Positions 8,252 to 16,965 of a stretch of 64,000 nt of DNA are shown piece after piece. The translations under genes and the position numbers were made by a program. The stretch covers positions 62,001-126,000 of the forward strand of contig NZ_KB898474.1 in the NCBI RefSeq assembly GCF_000377645.1. The letters are read 5' to 3'. This DNA is from Thiomonas sp. FB-6. GTDB taxonomy: Bacteria > Pseudomonadota > Gammaproteobacteria > Burkholderiales > Burkholderiaceae_C. The notes under the pieces are model-generated. The model had not been told where the DNA came from and made no database searches. It saw nothing but the letters and a program-made list of their open reading frames with translations. Numbering within the stretch: the stretch's first letter is position 1; each line of letters opens with the position of its first letter.

Positions 8252-9108
8252 GCGCGCGCACCGAGGACGGGGGCAAGCCCTTGCCGGTGCTGCTGGCCTG
8301 CGCCGCGCAGCCTGGCGCCGGCGCGTGGCAGGCACCGCGCCTGCGCCTGTGGCATGGGGGCGCGCTGGTCCTGCTGGTGCTGCTCGGCGCGGGCTTCGCC
8401 GACGCTGCGGCCTCGCCGCCGCGGGCAGGGGTGCTGTCCGTGCTCGTGCGCTGGACCCCGCTGCTGCTGCGGGGTTTCGGCTTCAACATCCTGATCAGCT
8501 TCCTGTCCATGGGCCTGGGCACGCTGCTGGGCGTGGCGCTGGGCCTGGGGCTGATCTCCCCGCACGGGGGCGCCCGCAAGCTGGCCTGGAGCCTGACCCA
8601 GTTCTTCCGCAACGCGCCCTGGCTGGTGCTGCTGTTCTTCGCCATCTTCCTCATCCCCTTCCAGCTGCGCCTGGGCGGGCTGACGATTCCCCTGCCCGGG
8701 TGGTTCAAGGCCGTGGTGGGGCTGAGCCTGCCGGTGATGGCCAACGTGGCCGAGATCCTGCGCGGGGCCGTGGCCTCGATTCCCTCGGGCCAGTGGGAGG
8801 CCGCCGAATCCCTGGCCTTCAGCCGGCGCCAGCAGCTGTGGCTGGTCATCCTGCCGCAATGCGTCAAGCGCATGCTGCCGCCGTGGATGAACCTGTATTC
8901 GATTCTCACCACCTCCACCGTGCTCGCGTCCATCGTGGGCGTCAGCGAGGTGATGACCCTGGCGTCGCAGATCACGGCGGCCGAAGGGGGGCGTACCGAT
9001 ATCCTGGCGCCCCTGTACGGCTACATCATGCTGTGGTTCTTCGCCTACTGCTATCCCATTGCCCGCTATACGCTGCGTCTCGAGCGCCGCTTCGCGGTGA
9101 AGATCTGA
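8248..9108 (+). CDS. Amino-acid ABC transporter permease 2
   Basis: A 286-residue permease, paralogous to its upstream neighbour. It has a longer N-terminal cytoplasmic part (about 40 residues) before the first membrane helix. It carries [10 protein letters not shown], the counterpart of the partner's RNTPPL motif, and an EAA loop ([22 protein letters not shown]) near residues 185-205. The start overlaps the stop of permease 1 by four bases. It completes the transmembrane heterodimer. Confidence 0.92.
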   Translation: MSARTEDGGKPLPVLLACAAQPGAGAWQAPRLRLWHGGALVLLVLLGAGFADAAASPPRAGVLSVLVRWTPLLLRGFGFNILISFLSMGLGTLLGVALGLGLISPHGGARKLAWSLTQFFRNAPWLVLLFFAIFLIPFQLRLGGLTIPLPGWFKAVVGLSLPVMANVAEILRGAVASIPSGQWEAAESLAFSRRQQLWLVILPQCVKRMLPPWMNLYSILTTSTVLASIVGVSEVMTLASQITAAEGGRTDILAPLYGYIMLWFFAYCYPIARYTLRLERRFAVKI

Positions 9109-9119
9109 GCAGCCATCCC

Positions 9120-9863
9120 ATGAGCACTTCCGACGAAATCGCAGTCGTCATTCAGGACCTGCACAAGTCCTATGGGGACGCCGAAGTCCTCAAGGGCGTC
9201 TCGCTCACGGTGAAAAAGGGCGAGGTGGTCTGCATCATCGGCCCGTCGGGTTCCGGCAAGTCCACGCTGATCCGCTGCATCAACGCGCTGACGCCCTTCG
9301 ACAGCGGCAGCATCCGCGTGTTCGACATCGACGTGCACGACCCCAAGCTCGACAAGCTGGCCCTGCGCCGGCGCGTGGGCATGGTGTTCCAGCAATACAA
9401 CCTGTTCCCGCACCGCACGGCGTTGCAGAACGTGATGATGGCGCCCATCCACGTGCTGGGCCAGGATCGCAAGCAGGTGGAACAGCGGGCCTTCGCCTTG
9501 CTGAAGAAGGTGCGCCTGGCCGGGCGCGAGCACGCCTACCCGGGCGAGATGTCGGGCGGGCAGCAGCAGCGGGTGGCCATCGCGCGCTCGCTGGCCATGA
9601 ATCCCGAGGTCATGCTGTTCGACGAGGTGACGGCGGCGCTGGATCCGGAAACCGTGGGCGAGGTGCTGCTGACCATCAAGGAACTCGCCGCCGAGGGCAT
9701 GACCTGCATCCTGGTCACCCACGAGATGGGATTCGCGCGCGAGGTGGCCGACCACGTCTACTTCACCGACCGCGGTGTCATCGTCGAGCACGGCCCGCCT
9801 TCCGAACTGTTCGGCGCACCCAAGGACCCGCGCACCCGCGAGTTCCTGGGCAAGGTGATGTAG
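9120..9863 (+). CDS. Amino-acid ABC transporter ATP-binding protein
   Basis: A 247-residue nucleotide-binding subunit of the GlnQ/HisP class. Walker A is GPSGSGKST (near residue 42), the Q-loop FQQYNLFPH follows, the signature is SGGQQQR, Walker B is VMLFDE with V-T-A-A-L-D-P-E (this subfamily usually reads S in that VTAALDP D-loop), and the switch His is in VTHEMGFA. It begins 11 bp after the permease stop and closes the four-gene importer. Nearly all residues needed for ATP hydrolysis are present. Confidence 0.94.
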   Translation: MSTSDEIAVVIQDLHKSYGDAEVLKGVSLTVKKGEVVCIIGPSGSGKSTLIRCINALTPFDSGSIRVFDIDVHDPKLDKLALRRRVGMVFQQYNLFPHRTALQNVMMAPIHVLGQDRKQVEQRAFALLKKVRLAGREHAYPGEMSGGQQQRVAIARSLAMNPEVMLFDEVTAALDPETVGEVLLTIKELAAEGMTCILVTHEMGFAREVADHVYFTDRGVIVEHGPPSELFGAPKDPRTREFLGKVM

Positions 9864-9971
9864 CGGAAGCGCGGCTGGACAAGGCGTTGCCGCTTCGGGG
9901 TGCCGCGGCCTACCATCGGCCCCATCGAAGGACCACGGTCCGGCGCCGCCCCAGTGTTCGAGGACCCAGCG

Positions 9972-12281
9972 ATGGCCAGCCGCAGAAAACCGCCGTCTTC
10001 CACCGCCGCGGCAAGCGCCAGGGGCGCCGCCCCTGCCGTGCGCGCCCCCTTGCCGGGGGAACTGCGGGACTACGTCGTGGATGCGGGGCAGCGCACGGCG
10101 CTGTTCCTGGATGCGCTGCTCGACCGGGGCAACGCCTACCGCGAGCATCTGCAACGGGGCACTCCGGCCCTGCTCAAGTTCAAGCACGAACTGGTGCTCG
10201 ACGGCGCGAGCTTCGAGCGTCCCTGCAACTACGCCTTGCTGCGGGTGGTCCCTCCGAAGGATCTGCCGGTCCGCGACGACCTGCGCCCGCTGGTGGTGGT
10301 CGATCCCCGCGCCGGCCACGGGCCGGGCATCGGGGGTTTCAAGAACGACTCCGAGGTGGGCGTGGCCATGCGTGCCGGGCACCCGGTGTATTTCGTCAGC
10401 TTCCGGCCGCAGCCCGAGGAGGGGCAGACCCTGCAGGACGTGATGCACGCGCAGGCCCGGTTCCTGGAGGCGGTGATCGAGCGCCATGCCCACTGTCCGG
10501 ACAAGCCGGTGGTGGTGGGCAACTGCCAGGCCGGCTGGGCGATGATGGCGCTCAACGCCACGCGCCCCGAACTGTTCGGGCCGCTGATGGTGGTGGGCGC
10601 GCCGCTGTCCTACTGGGCCGGCGCCTCCACCCTCAACCCCATGCGCTACGCGGGCGCGACGCTGGGCGGCAGCTGGCTGGCCTCGCTGGCCGCGGACCTG
10701 GGGGCCGGGCGCTTCGACGGCGCCCACCTGGTCGACAATTTCGAGAAGCTCAACCCGGCCAACACGTTGTGGAGCCGCTACTACAAGCTGTGGTCGGAGG
10801 TGGACGGCGAGGCTTCGCGCTTCCTGGACTTCGAGCGGTGGTGGGGGGGCTACTTCCGCATGAGCACCGCCGAGATCGAGACCATCGTGGAAGATCTGTT
10901 CGTGGGCAACAAGCTGGCCCGCGGCGAGTTCCTGGACGGCGGGCGCCCGGTCGACCTGCGCGCCATCCGTGCGCCCGTCGTGGTGTTCGCCTCGCACGGC
11001 GACAACATCACTCCGGTGCCCCAGGCGCTGAACTGGATCATCGACACCTGGGGCGACGAACGCGCCATCGCTGCGTCCGGGCGCACCATCGTCTACGTGC
11101 TGCATGAAAGCGTGGGCCATCTGGGCATCTTCGTGGGCGGGGAGATCGCCCGCAAGGAGCACGACCAGCTGGTCGGTTCCCTCGACGTGATCGAGAGCCT
11201 TCCGCCCGGCCTGTACGAAATGAGGCTGCAGGCCAAGGACGGCATCGATGTGCAACGCTGGGACTGCCTGGAGCCGGGCGACTACAGCGTGCACTACGAA
11301 CATCGCACCATGCAGGACATCCTGGACCTCAACCCCGAGGGGCGCGACGAGGAGGCGCTGTTCTCCACCATCGCCAAGGTCTCGGCCTTCAACGCGCGGT
11401 GGTACAAGGCCTGCGTGCGCCCCTGGGTGGGGGCGCTGGCGAACCGGGCGACGGGCGACGCCGTGGGCCGGCTGCATCCGCTGCGCCTGCAGCGCGAACT
11501 GCTCAGCGATGCGTCGCCGGCGGCCCCCGCGCTGCGGCGCCTCGCCCGCCAGGCGCGGGAGCGGCGCGCACCGGCGGCGCCCGGCAACCCCCTGCTCGCG
11601 CTGCAGCAGCAGCTCGACGCCGGCATGCGCGCGAGCCTGGACCGGCTGCGCGAGCAGCGCGATGCCTTCACGGTCGCGTGGGCGCGCCAATGCTTCGGCG
11701 CGGCCGGACTCGGACGCTGGTTCCCGCCGGACCCGCCCGATTCGGCTCGCGCCCAGGCGTGGGCGCTGCGGCAACTCGAACAGGCCCGCGCGCGGGCGCT
11801 GGAGAAGGTGGAGCAGGGCGGCTTCGCCGAGGCCGTGTGCCGCATCGTGCTCGCCGGCATGGCATCGATCGGCGCCTTCGAGCGGCGCAGCCTGCGCCTG
11901 GCCCGCCTGCTGGCGCGCATGCCCGCGCAGGGGGCCGGGGGCAAGCCGGTGGACGTGGACTGGACGCGCCTGCTGAAGGACCAGGCGCGCATCACCGCGG
12001 TGGTGCCCGTCGAAGCGCTCAACGCGCTCGAACGCATGCTGCCCGACCGCGCCGCGCGCGAGCGCGCGCTGGCGCTGGCCGCGGCGGTGATGATGATCGA
12101 GCCCACGCTGCACAACCCGCGCTCGGAGATCATCGAGTTCCTCATGGGCACCCTGGGCGCCGACCCGCAGCGGGTGATCGGGCTGGCGCGCAGGCTCACC
12201 GGAGCGCTGGAGGCGCCGCCCCGCCGGCCCGCGCGCGCTCCTGCGGCGCGGCGCGGGCGCCGCGTGCCGGCCGCGGACTGA
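9972..12281 (+). CDS. DUF3141 family alpha/beta hydrolase (PhaC-like)
   Basis: A 769-residue protein of the DUF3141 family, which is related to polyhydroxyalkanoate synthases. The N-terminal 430 residues contain an alpha/beta-hydrolase core: V-V-V-D-P-R-A-G-H-G-P-G-I-G-G-F is the oxyanion region, and V-V-G-N-C-Q-A-G-W is the nucleophile elbow with Cys in the position that PhaC also uses. A-S-H-G-D-N-I-T-P supplies the Asp and E-S-V-G-H-L-G-I-F the His, completing a Cys-Asp-His triad. The C-terminal 330 residues are helical and Ala/Arg-rich and have no fold I can name. The ATG at 9972 has AGGA upstream. No phasin, depolymerase or phaAB gene is adjacent, so a role in polyester metabolism is only an inference. 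Confidence 0.78.
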   Translation: MASRRKPPSSTAAASARGAAPAVRAPLPGELRDYVVDAGQRTALFLDALLDRGNAYREHLQRGTPALLKFKHELVLDGASFERPCNYALLRVVPPKDLPVRDDLRPLVVVDPRAGHGPGIGGFKNDSEVGVAMRAGHPVYFVSFRPQPEEGQTLQDVMHAQARFLEAVIERHAHCPDKPVVVGNCQAGWAMMALNATRPELFGPLMVVGAPLSYWAGASTLNPMRYAGATLGGSWLASLAADLGAGRFDGAHLVDNFEKLNPANTLWSRYYKLWSEVDGEASRFLDFERWWGGYFRMSTAEIETIVEDLFVGNKLARGEFLDGGRPVDLRAIRAPVVVFASHGDNITPVPQALNWIIDTWGDERAIAASGRTIVYVLHESVGHLGIFVGGEIARKEHDQLVGSLDVIESLPPGLYEMRLQAKDGIDVQRWDCLEPGDYSVHYEHRTMQDILDLNPEGRDEEALFSTIAKVSAFNARWYKACVRPWVGALANRATGDAVGRLHPLRLQRELLSDASPAAPALRRLARQARERRAPAAPGNPLLALQQQLDAGMRASLDRLREQRDAFTVAWARQCFGAAGLGRWFPPDPPDSARAQAWALRQLEQARARALEKVEQGGFAEAVCRIVLAGMASIGAFERRSLRLARLLARMPAQGAGGKPVDVDWTRLLKDQARITAVVPVEALNALERMLPDRAARERALALAAAVMMIEPTLHNPRSEIIEFLMGTLGADPQRVIGLARRLTGALEAPPRRPARAPAARRGRRVPAAD

Positions 12282-12290
12282 TCACGCCCC

Positions 12291-13142
12291 ATGCCGGCCT
12301 CGAAGCTCCCCATGCCGACCCTGCGCGGTCTGCTCGACCAGCCCCACAAGCTCCCGACCATTCCCAAGGTCGCGCAAGAGCTCATGCGCAGTTTCAGCGA
12401 CGAGGACGTGTCCTTCGCCGCCGTCGCCGCGCAGATCTCGGCCGATCCGGTGCTCAGCGCCAAGCTGCTGCGCCTGGCCAATTCCGCCTATTTCCATTTC
12501 TCGCGCACCATCGGCTCGGTCGACGATGCCTTGCGCATGCTGGGTTTCGTGATGGTGCGCAACCTGGTGCTGGGCAACGGGCTGGCCGCCGCCTTCCGCA
12601 ACACCCGCGGCATGGACCTGCGCGAGTTCTGGCACTACAACCTGTACACCGCCTGCGCGGCGCGCTGGCTGGCGGCCGAGGCCGGCGTGCAGGCCGACAC
12701 GGTGTTCACGGTCGGACTGATGCACGGCATCGGCCAGTTGCACCTGCATGCCGCGGCCGCCGAGGCGATGGCGCCGCTGGACCGGAGAATGGACGTGCTG
12801 GAAGCCGGGCGCGCGGCGCTGGAACGCCAGGAGCTGGGCTTCCACCACGGCGACGTGGCGGCGGAGCTGGCGCGCTGCTGGCATTTCCCCGAGCCCATCG
12901 CCTTTGCGCTGCGCCAGGTTCCGCTGCCGCTGGAGGGCCGGGAGTTCTCCGACACGGCCGCCTGCGTGCACCTGGGCGCGTGGCGGGCGCGCGCGGAGCT
13001 GCGCGCCACGGCGCCCGAGGAACGGGCGGCCGCCTTTCCGGAAGTCGTGGCCCGGCGCCTGGGACTTTCGCTGCAAGGCATCGACGCGCGCATGCCGGTG
13101 CTGACCGAGCTCACCGAGGGCCTGCAGGCCATGCTCGAATAG
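12291..13142 (+). CDS. HDOD-domain signalling protein
   Basis: A 283-residue single HDOD domain. It begins with the usual LPTIPKVAQEL entry helix, then ISADPVLSAKLLRLANSAYF and the RMLGFVMVRNLVLG segment typical of the family, and later L-M-H-G-I-G-Q in the degenerate HD position. HDOD proteins are non-catalytic relatives of HD hydrolases and serve in signal transduction, often near c-di-GMP genes. The start at 12291 is nearest to the upstream stop; ATG 12312 is an alternative seven residues in. It follows the DUF3141 gene by 9 bp, so they are likely co-transcribed. Confidence 0.85.
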   Translation: MPASKLPMPTLRGLLDQPHKLPTIPKVAQELMRSFSDEDVSFAAVAAQISADPVLSAKLLRLANSAYFHFSRTIGSVDDALRMLGFVMVRNLVLGNGLAAAFRNTRGMDLREFWHYNLYTACAARWLAAEAGVQADTVFTVGLMHGIGQLHLHAAAAEAMAPLDRRMDVLEAGRAALERQELGFHHGDVAAELARCWHFPEPIAFALRQVPLPLEGREFSDTAACVHLGAWRARAELRATAPEERAAAFPEVVARRLGLSLQGIDARMPVLTELTEGLQAMLE

Positions 13143-13188
13143 GCCGGCAGGGCGCCGGCCGCGCTACGCCTCGGGCCGCGCGGGTGGG

Positions 13189-13884
13189 TCAGTCCTCCGG
13201 CCAGTTCCCGAAGCGCTGCCGCAGTCCGCGGTGTCCGGCCGGCGTGAGGCTGACGGCCCGGCTGTCCAGGTCCTGGCGGATCCAGCTTAGCTGCTCCAGG
13301 CGGCGCAGCAGCGCCACGCCCAGCGGCCCCGAAAGATGATGCCGGCGCTCGCTCCAGTCGATGCAGGTCTTCGACGTGGGGTTGCGTTCCCAGGTGCGCA
13401 TGTCCAGCCCGAATTCCCCCAGGAAGGCCAGGCCCTGCGGCGTCAGGCGGGCCACGTCCTCGTCGATGCGCAGGCAGTCTCGGCGGATCAGGGCATCGCA
13501 CAGGCCCACGCCCAGGCGGCCGGCCAGATGGCTGTAGCAGGTACGCCCGGCCTGCAGGCGCGGCGCCACGCGCGAGGCGGGGCCGGAAGGCGGCTGCTGC
13601 GCGGCGACCAGCATCAGCGATTCCAGCAGCGCGCCGACCTGCGGCGACGCCAGGCGGTGATAGTGGTGCCGCCCCTGCCTGAGCATGCTCAGCAGCCCGG
13701 ACTCGCGCAGCAGGCGCAGATGTTCGCTGGCGGTGGCCGCGCTGATGCCGGCGCAGGCGGCCAGCTCGCCGGCGGGCAGCGCGCGGCCGTCGCCCAGCGC
13801 GAGCAGCATGGCCGCGCGCGCCGGCTCGCCCACCAGCGCCGCGACGCGCGCGATGTCCACATCCTGGGTCATGTTCGGTGCCAT
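13189..13884 (-). CDS. ArsR-type winged-helix transcriptional regulator
   Basis: A 231-residue regulator. Residues 10-95 form an ArsR-like winged helix (ARVAALVGEPARAAMLLALG...LAACAGISAATASEHLRLLRESGLL) with the recognition helix in SAATASEHLRLL. The remaining 130 residues are an extra domain with scattered Cys (RTCYSH, GLCDALI, RRDCLR, KTCIDW) seen in a subgroup of ArsR-like proteins; whether they bind metal is not known. The ATG at 13884 follows AGGAG. It lies 83 bp downstream of the GST gene on the same strand, which may be a target or just a neighbour. Confidence 0.82.
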   Translation of the reverse strand: MAPNMTQDVDIARVAALVGEPARAAMLLALGDGRALPAGELAACAGISAATASEHLRLLRESGLLSMLRQGRHHYHRLASPQVGALLESLMLVAAQQPPSGPASRVAPRLQAGRTCYSHLAGRLGVGLCDALIRRDCLRIDEDVARLTPQGLAFLGEFGLDMRTWERNPTSKTCIDWSERRHHLSGPLGVALLRRLEQLSWIRQDLDSRAVSLTPAGHRGLRQRFGNWPED

Positions 13885-13967
13885 GGGCTTGCTCCTGCCC
13901 TGGATTGTCCCAGGCCCTTTCGCCCTGGCTTCGGCCGCCGACGAAGCATGGGCGTTCGAGGGCTTGT

Positions 13968-14648
13968 TCAGCCGCGGGCGCTGCGGTAGGGTTCCTCGAA
14001 GGGCCGGAAATCCTGCTCGGCCAGGGCCTGCTCGATCCAGGCCGCCACCGAAGGCAGCGCGAGCACGCGTCCGACATAGGCCTCGGCCGGCCCGCCCAGC
14101 GGCAGCGCGTAGCTGCGCAGGCGCAGGCACACCGGGGCGAAGCAGGCATCGGCGTAGCTGAAGCCGCCGAACAGCAGCGGCCCGCCGTGCGCGGCCAGCG
14201 CCTCGTTCCACAGTTGCTCGATGCGCGCCACGTCGGCACGCACCGCGGACTGGTCGCGCCAGATCTCGCGCCCCACCTCGGGCAGCCTGGCCTCGACGTT
14301 CAGCGGGCAGTGCGAGCGAAGGGCCTCGAAGCCGCTGTGCATCTCTGCGCACAGGCTGCGGGCGCGCGCCCGGGCTCGCGCATGCGCCGGCCACACGCCG
14401 GGGTGGGATTCATGCAGGTACTCGGCGATGGCCATGGTGTCCCAGACCACGAAGCCCTGATCCAGCAGCAGCGGGACCTTGCCCGCGCCGCCGACCTCGC
14501 GCAGCGCCGCCTTGAATTGCGATGCGGGCTCGAAGCCGTCGAAGCGCACCATCACCTCCTCGAACTCGATGCCCAGCTCGCGCATCAGCACCCAGGCCCG
14601 CATCGACCAGGACGAGTAGTTCTTGTTGCCGATCAGCAGCTTGAGCAT
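13968..14648 (-). CDS. Glutathione S-transferase
   Basis: A 226-residue soluble GST. The thioredoxin-fold domain starts LKLLIGNKNYSSWSMRAW, whose Ser cluster supplies the catalytic hydroxyl, and carries V-P-L-L-L-D and D-T-M-A-I-A-E-Y-L for glutathione binding. The C-terminal helical domain has a F-S-Y-A-D-A-C-F-A-P-V motif. It resembles the family often listed as YfcF/YliJ-like GSTs. It is divergent from arfB, and its substrate is unknown. Confidence 0.87.
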   Translation of the reverse strand: MLKLLIGNKNYSSWSMRAWVLMRELGIEFEEVMVRFDGFEPASQFKAALREVGGAGKVPLLLDQGFVVWDTMAIAEYLHESHPGVWPAHARARARARSLCAEMHSGFEALRSHCPLNVEARLPEVGREIWRDQSAVRADVARIEQLWNEALAAHGGPLLFGGFSYADACFAPVCLRLRSYALPLGGPAEAYVGRVLALPSVAAWIEQALAEQDFRPFEEPYRSARG

Positions 14649-14753
14649 GGAGGTCTCGGGAGCAACGGGACAGGGCTTTCAGGTGCGGCCATGCCGGCCG
14701 CAGAGCCATGACGACCATGGTAGTGGTGCGGTGCGTGTGTGGACGAGCGTACG

Positions 14754-15179
14754 ATGCGTCGCGTCATGCAGGCCGCCATCACCATCGCTCCGGAGGAAGT
14801 CGAGCTCAAGGCGATCCGCGCCCAGGGCCCGGGCGGACAGAACGTCAACAAGCTGTCCAGCGCGGTGCAACTGCGTTTCGACGTGGGCGCGTCGTCGCTG
14901 CCCGAGGACCTGAAGCAGCGCCTGCTGGCGCTGCGCGACCATCGCATCACCGAGGACGGCGTGGTGCTGATCAAGGCCCAGTCCCACCGCAGCCAGGAAC
15001 TGAACCGGCAGGACGCGATGCGCCGCCTGGAGGACCTGGTGAACTCGGTGGCGCGGCCTCCCCGCAAGCGCCGCCCCACGAAGCCCACGCTCGCATCCCG
15101 TCGACGCCGCCTGGAGGGCAAGGCCGAGCGCGCGCAAGTCAAGGCCGCGCGTGCACGCGTGCATCGTTCCACCTGGTGA
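14754..15179 (+). CDS. arfB: Alternative ribosome-rescue factor ArfB (YaeJ)
   Basis: A 141-residue peptidyl-tRNA hydrolase of the class I release factor type. The catalytic G-G-Q sits in A-Q-G-P-G-G-Q-N-V-N-K near residue 30, and the C-terminal tail is very basic (RPPRKRRPTKP...RRRRLEGKAERAQVKAARARVH). That is the tail ArfB inserts into the empty mRNA channel of stalled ribosomes. The codon-recognition domains of true release factors are absent. The start is ambiguous between ATG 14754 and ATG 14766; the first is given. It is followed 22 bp later by the nitronate monooxygenase gene on the same strand. Confidence 0.92.
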   Translation: MRRVMQAAITIAPEEVELKAIRAQGPGGQNVNKLSSAVQLRFDVGASSLPEDLKQRLLALRDHRITEDGVVLIKAQSHRSQELNRQDAMRRLEDLVNSVARPPRKRRPTKPTLASRRRRLEGKAERAQVKAARARVHRSTW

Positions 15180-15201
15180 GCGCCGCGATGAAGGAGTCCT
15201 G

Positions 15202-16290
15202 ATGCAAGCGGATCACCCGAGCCGGCGGCTGTTCGAGTTGCTGGGCATGCGCAAGCCCGTCGTGCAGGCCCCGATGGCCGGCGTGAGCACGCCGGCGATG
15301 GCCGCGGCGGTCAGCGCCACCGGCGCGCTGGGCTCGCTGGGGCTGGGGGCCATGCAGGCCGAGCAGGCGCGCGAAGCCATCCGCGCCACCCGCCGGCTGT
15401 GCGACGCGCCCTTCAACGTGAATGTGTTCTGTCACGCCCCCGCGCGCAGGGACCCGGCGGTGGAGAAGGCCTGGCTGCGCTGGCTGGCGCCGCGCTTCGC
15501 CGAATTCGGGGCCTCGGCGCCGGCGCAGCTGCGCGAGATCTACGCGAGCTTCGTCGACGACCGGCGCATGCTGGACATGCTGCTGGCCGAACGCCCGGCC
15601 GTGGTCAGCTTTCACTTCGGGCTTCCCGGCGCGCCCGCGATCGCCGCGCTGCAGGCCGCGGGAATCCGCCTCATGGCTTCGGTGACCGATGTGCGGGAGG
15701 CGGAGCTGGCGGTGCGGGCCGGCGTCGACGTGCTGGTGGCGCAGGGCATCGAGGCCGGCGGGCACCGTGGGGTGTTCGACCCCGGCGAGCCCGACCAGGG
15801 CCTGGGGGTGCTGGCCCTGACGCGCCTGCTGGTGCGCCGGTTTGCGCTGCCGGTGATCGCCGCCGGGGGCATCATGGATGGCGCCGGCGTGGCCGCGGTG
15901 CAGGCCCTGGGGGCGCAGGCGGCGCAGCTGGGCACGGCCTTCGTCGCCTGCCCCGAATCCGCCGCCGACCCGGCCTACCGCGCGGCGCTGCTGAGTGAGC
16001 AGGCGCTGCACACCACGCTGAGCGCCGCCATTTCCGGACGCCCGGCGCGCGGGCTGCTCAACCGCATGGCGCGGCTGGGGCAGGCCGCCGACAGGCCCGC
16101 GATTCCCGCCTATCCGTTGGCCTACGACTCGGCCAAGGCCCTGCACACCGCCGCGAAGGCGCGCGGGGAAGCGGGCTACGGGGCGCAGTGGGCCGGGCAG
16201 GCGGCGGCGCTGGCGCGCAGCCTGCCGGCCGCGCAACTGGTGGAACAGCTCGAGCGCGAACGCCTGCAGGCACTGGCGGACCTGGCCTGA
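15202..16290 (+). CDS. Nitronate monooxygenase (2-nitropropane dioxygenase family)
   Basis: A 362-residue FMN-dependent TIM-barrel enzyme. Features are Q-A-P-M-A-G near residue 24, the FMN-phosphate-binding G-G-I-M-D-G, the catalytic-region A-Q-G-I-E-A-G-G-H-R-G, and L-G-A-Q-A-A-Q-L-G-T-A-F. The family oxidises nitronates such as propionate 3-nitronate to the corresponding aldehyde plus nitrite or nitrate. The ATG at 15202 is preceded by AAGGAG. It is roughly 14 kb from the nitrite reductase locus, so a metabolic link is possible but not shown. Confidence 0.88.
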   Translation: MQADHPSRRLFELLGMRKPVVQAPMAGVSTPAMAAAVSATGALGSLGLGAMQAEQAREAIRATRRLCDAPFNVNVFCHAPARRDPAVEKAWLRWLAPRFAEFGASAPAQLREIYASFVDDRRMLDMLLAERPAVVSFHFGLPGAPAIAALQAAGIRLMASVTDVREAELAVRAGVDVLVAQGIEAGGHRGVFDPGEPDQGLGVLALTRLLVRRFALPVIAAGGIMDGAGVAAVQALGAQAAQLGTAFVACPESAADPAYRAALLSEQALHTTLSAAISGRPARGLLNRMARLGQAADRPAIPAYPLAYDSAKALHTAAKARGEAGYGAQWAGQAAALARSLPAAQLVEQLERERLQALADLA

Positions 16291-16305
16291 GGCGCGGCGC
16301 CCGGT

Positions 16306-16935
16306 TCAGCCCCGGCGGCGCACGGCGCGCAGGCACCCGCTCTCGGCTCCGCCGCAGAACCAGGTATCACGGCCGTCCGACTCGAGGCCCGAGACGACCA
16401 TGCCGGGCGGCAGGTCCAGCTGCTCCAGCAGCTCGCCGCTGGCGGGGTCGATGCGGCACAGGGCGCTGTCCTGCTGCTCGCGGCTGCCGTGCCAGAGCTC
16501 GCCGTCCACCCAGCTCACACCGGTCACGAAGCGCTGGCATTCCAGGGTGCGCAGGACTTTGCCGGTGTCGGGGTCGACCTGGTGGATGCGCCGGTTGCGG
16601 TACTGCCCCACCCACAGGCTGCCCTCGGCCCAGGCCATGCCCGAGGCTCCCTCCCCGGGCGTGGGGATGGTGGCCACGACGACGCCGGTGCGCGGATCCA
16701 CCTTCTGGATGCGCGGGCCGGCGATCTGGTAGAGGTGGGTGCCGTCGAAGGCGGTTCCCGCCTGCGCGGGCAGGCGCAGGCGCCGCAGCTCGGCGCCGCT
16801 CGCCGGGTCCAGCGCCCGCAGCGCCTCGCCGGTGGCGATCCACACCCGCGTGCCGTCGTGGCTGACGCCGTGGACATGGGTCACGTCGGGCCAGGGCCCG
16901 TATTCGCGGACGATGATCGCGGCGCTTCGTGGCAT
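16306..16935 (-). CDS. Beta-propeller (glutamine cyclotransferase / Vgb-like) protein
   Basis: A 209-residue protein built from about four to five repeats of the form ...W-I-A-T-G-E-A-L-R-A-L-D-P-A-S-G or L-W-V-G-Q-Y-R-N-R-R-I-H-Q-V-D-P-D-T-G. These are the blades of a small beta-propeller like those of YncE/Vgb proteins. No signal peptide is present, so it is probably cytoplasmic. GGAG precedes the ATG. It lies 30 bp downstream of the winged-helix regulator gene on the same strand, and opposite DUF899, suggesting a small functional module of unknown chemistry. Confidence 0.74.
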   Translation of the reverse strand: MPRSAAIIVREYGPWPDVTHVHGVSHDGTRVWIATGEALRALDPASGAELRRLRLPAQAGTAFDGTHLYQIAGPRIQKVDPRTGVVVATIPTPGEGASGMAWAEGSLWVGQYRNRRIHQVDPDTGKVLRTLECQRFVTGVSWVDGELWHGSREQQDSALCRIDPASGELLEQLDLPPGMVVSGLESDGRDTWFCGGAESGCLRAVRRRG

Positions 16936-16965
16936 GCTCGGCTCCAGGGGGTTGGCGTCTCGATG

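Noticed and set aside
9066-12113. 1015-codon open frame on the minus strand
   Set aside because: Antisense to the ATPase and DUF3141 genes, His/Gln/Arg-rich, with no recognisable motifs.
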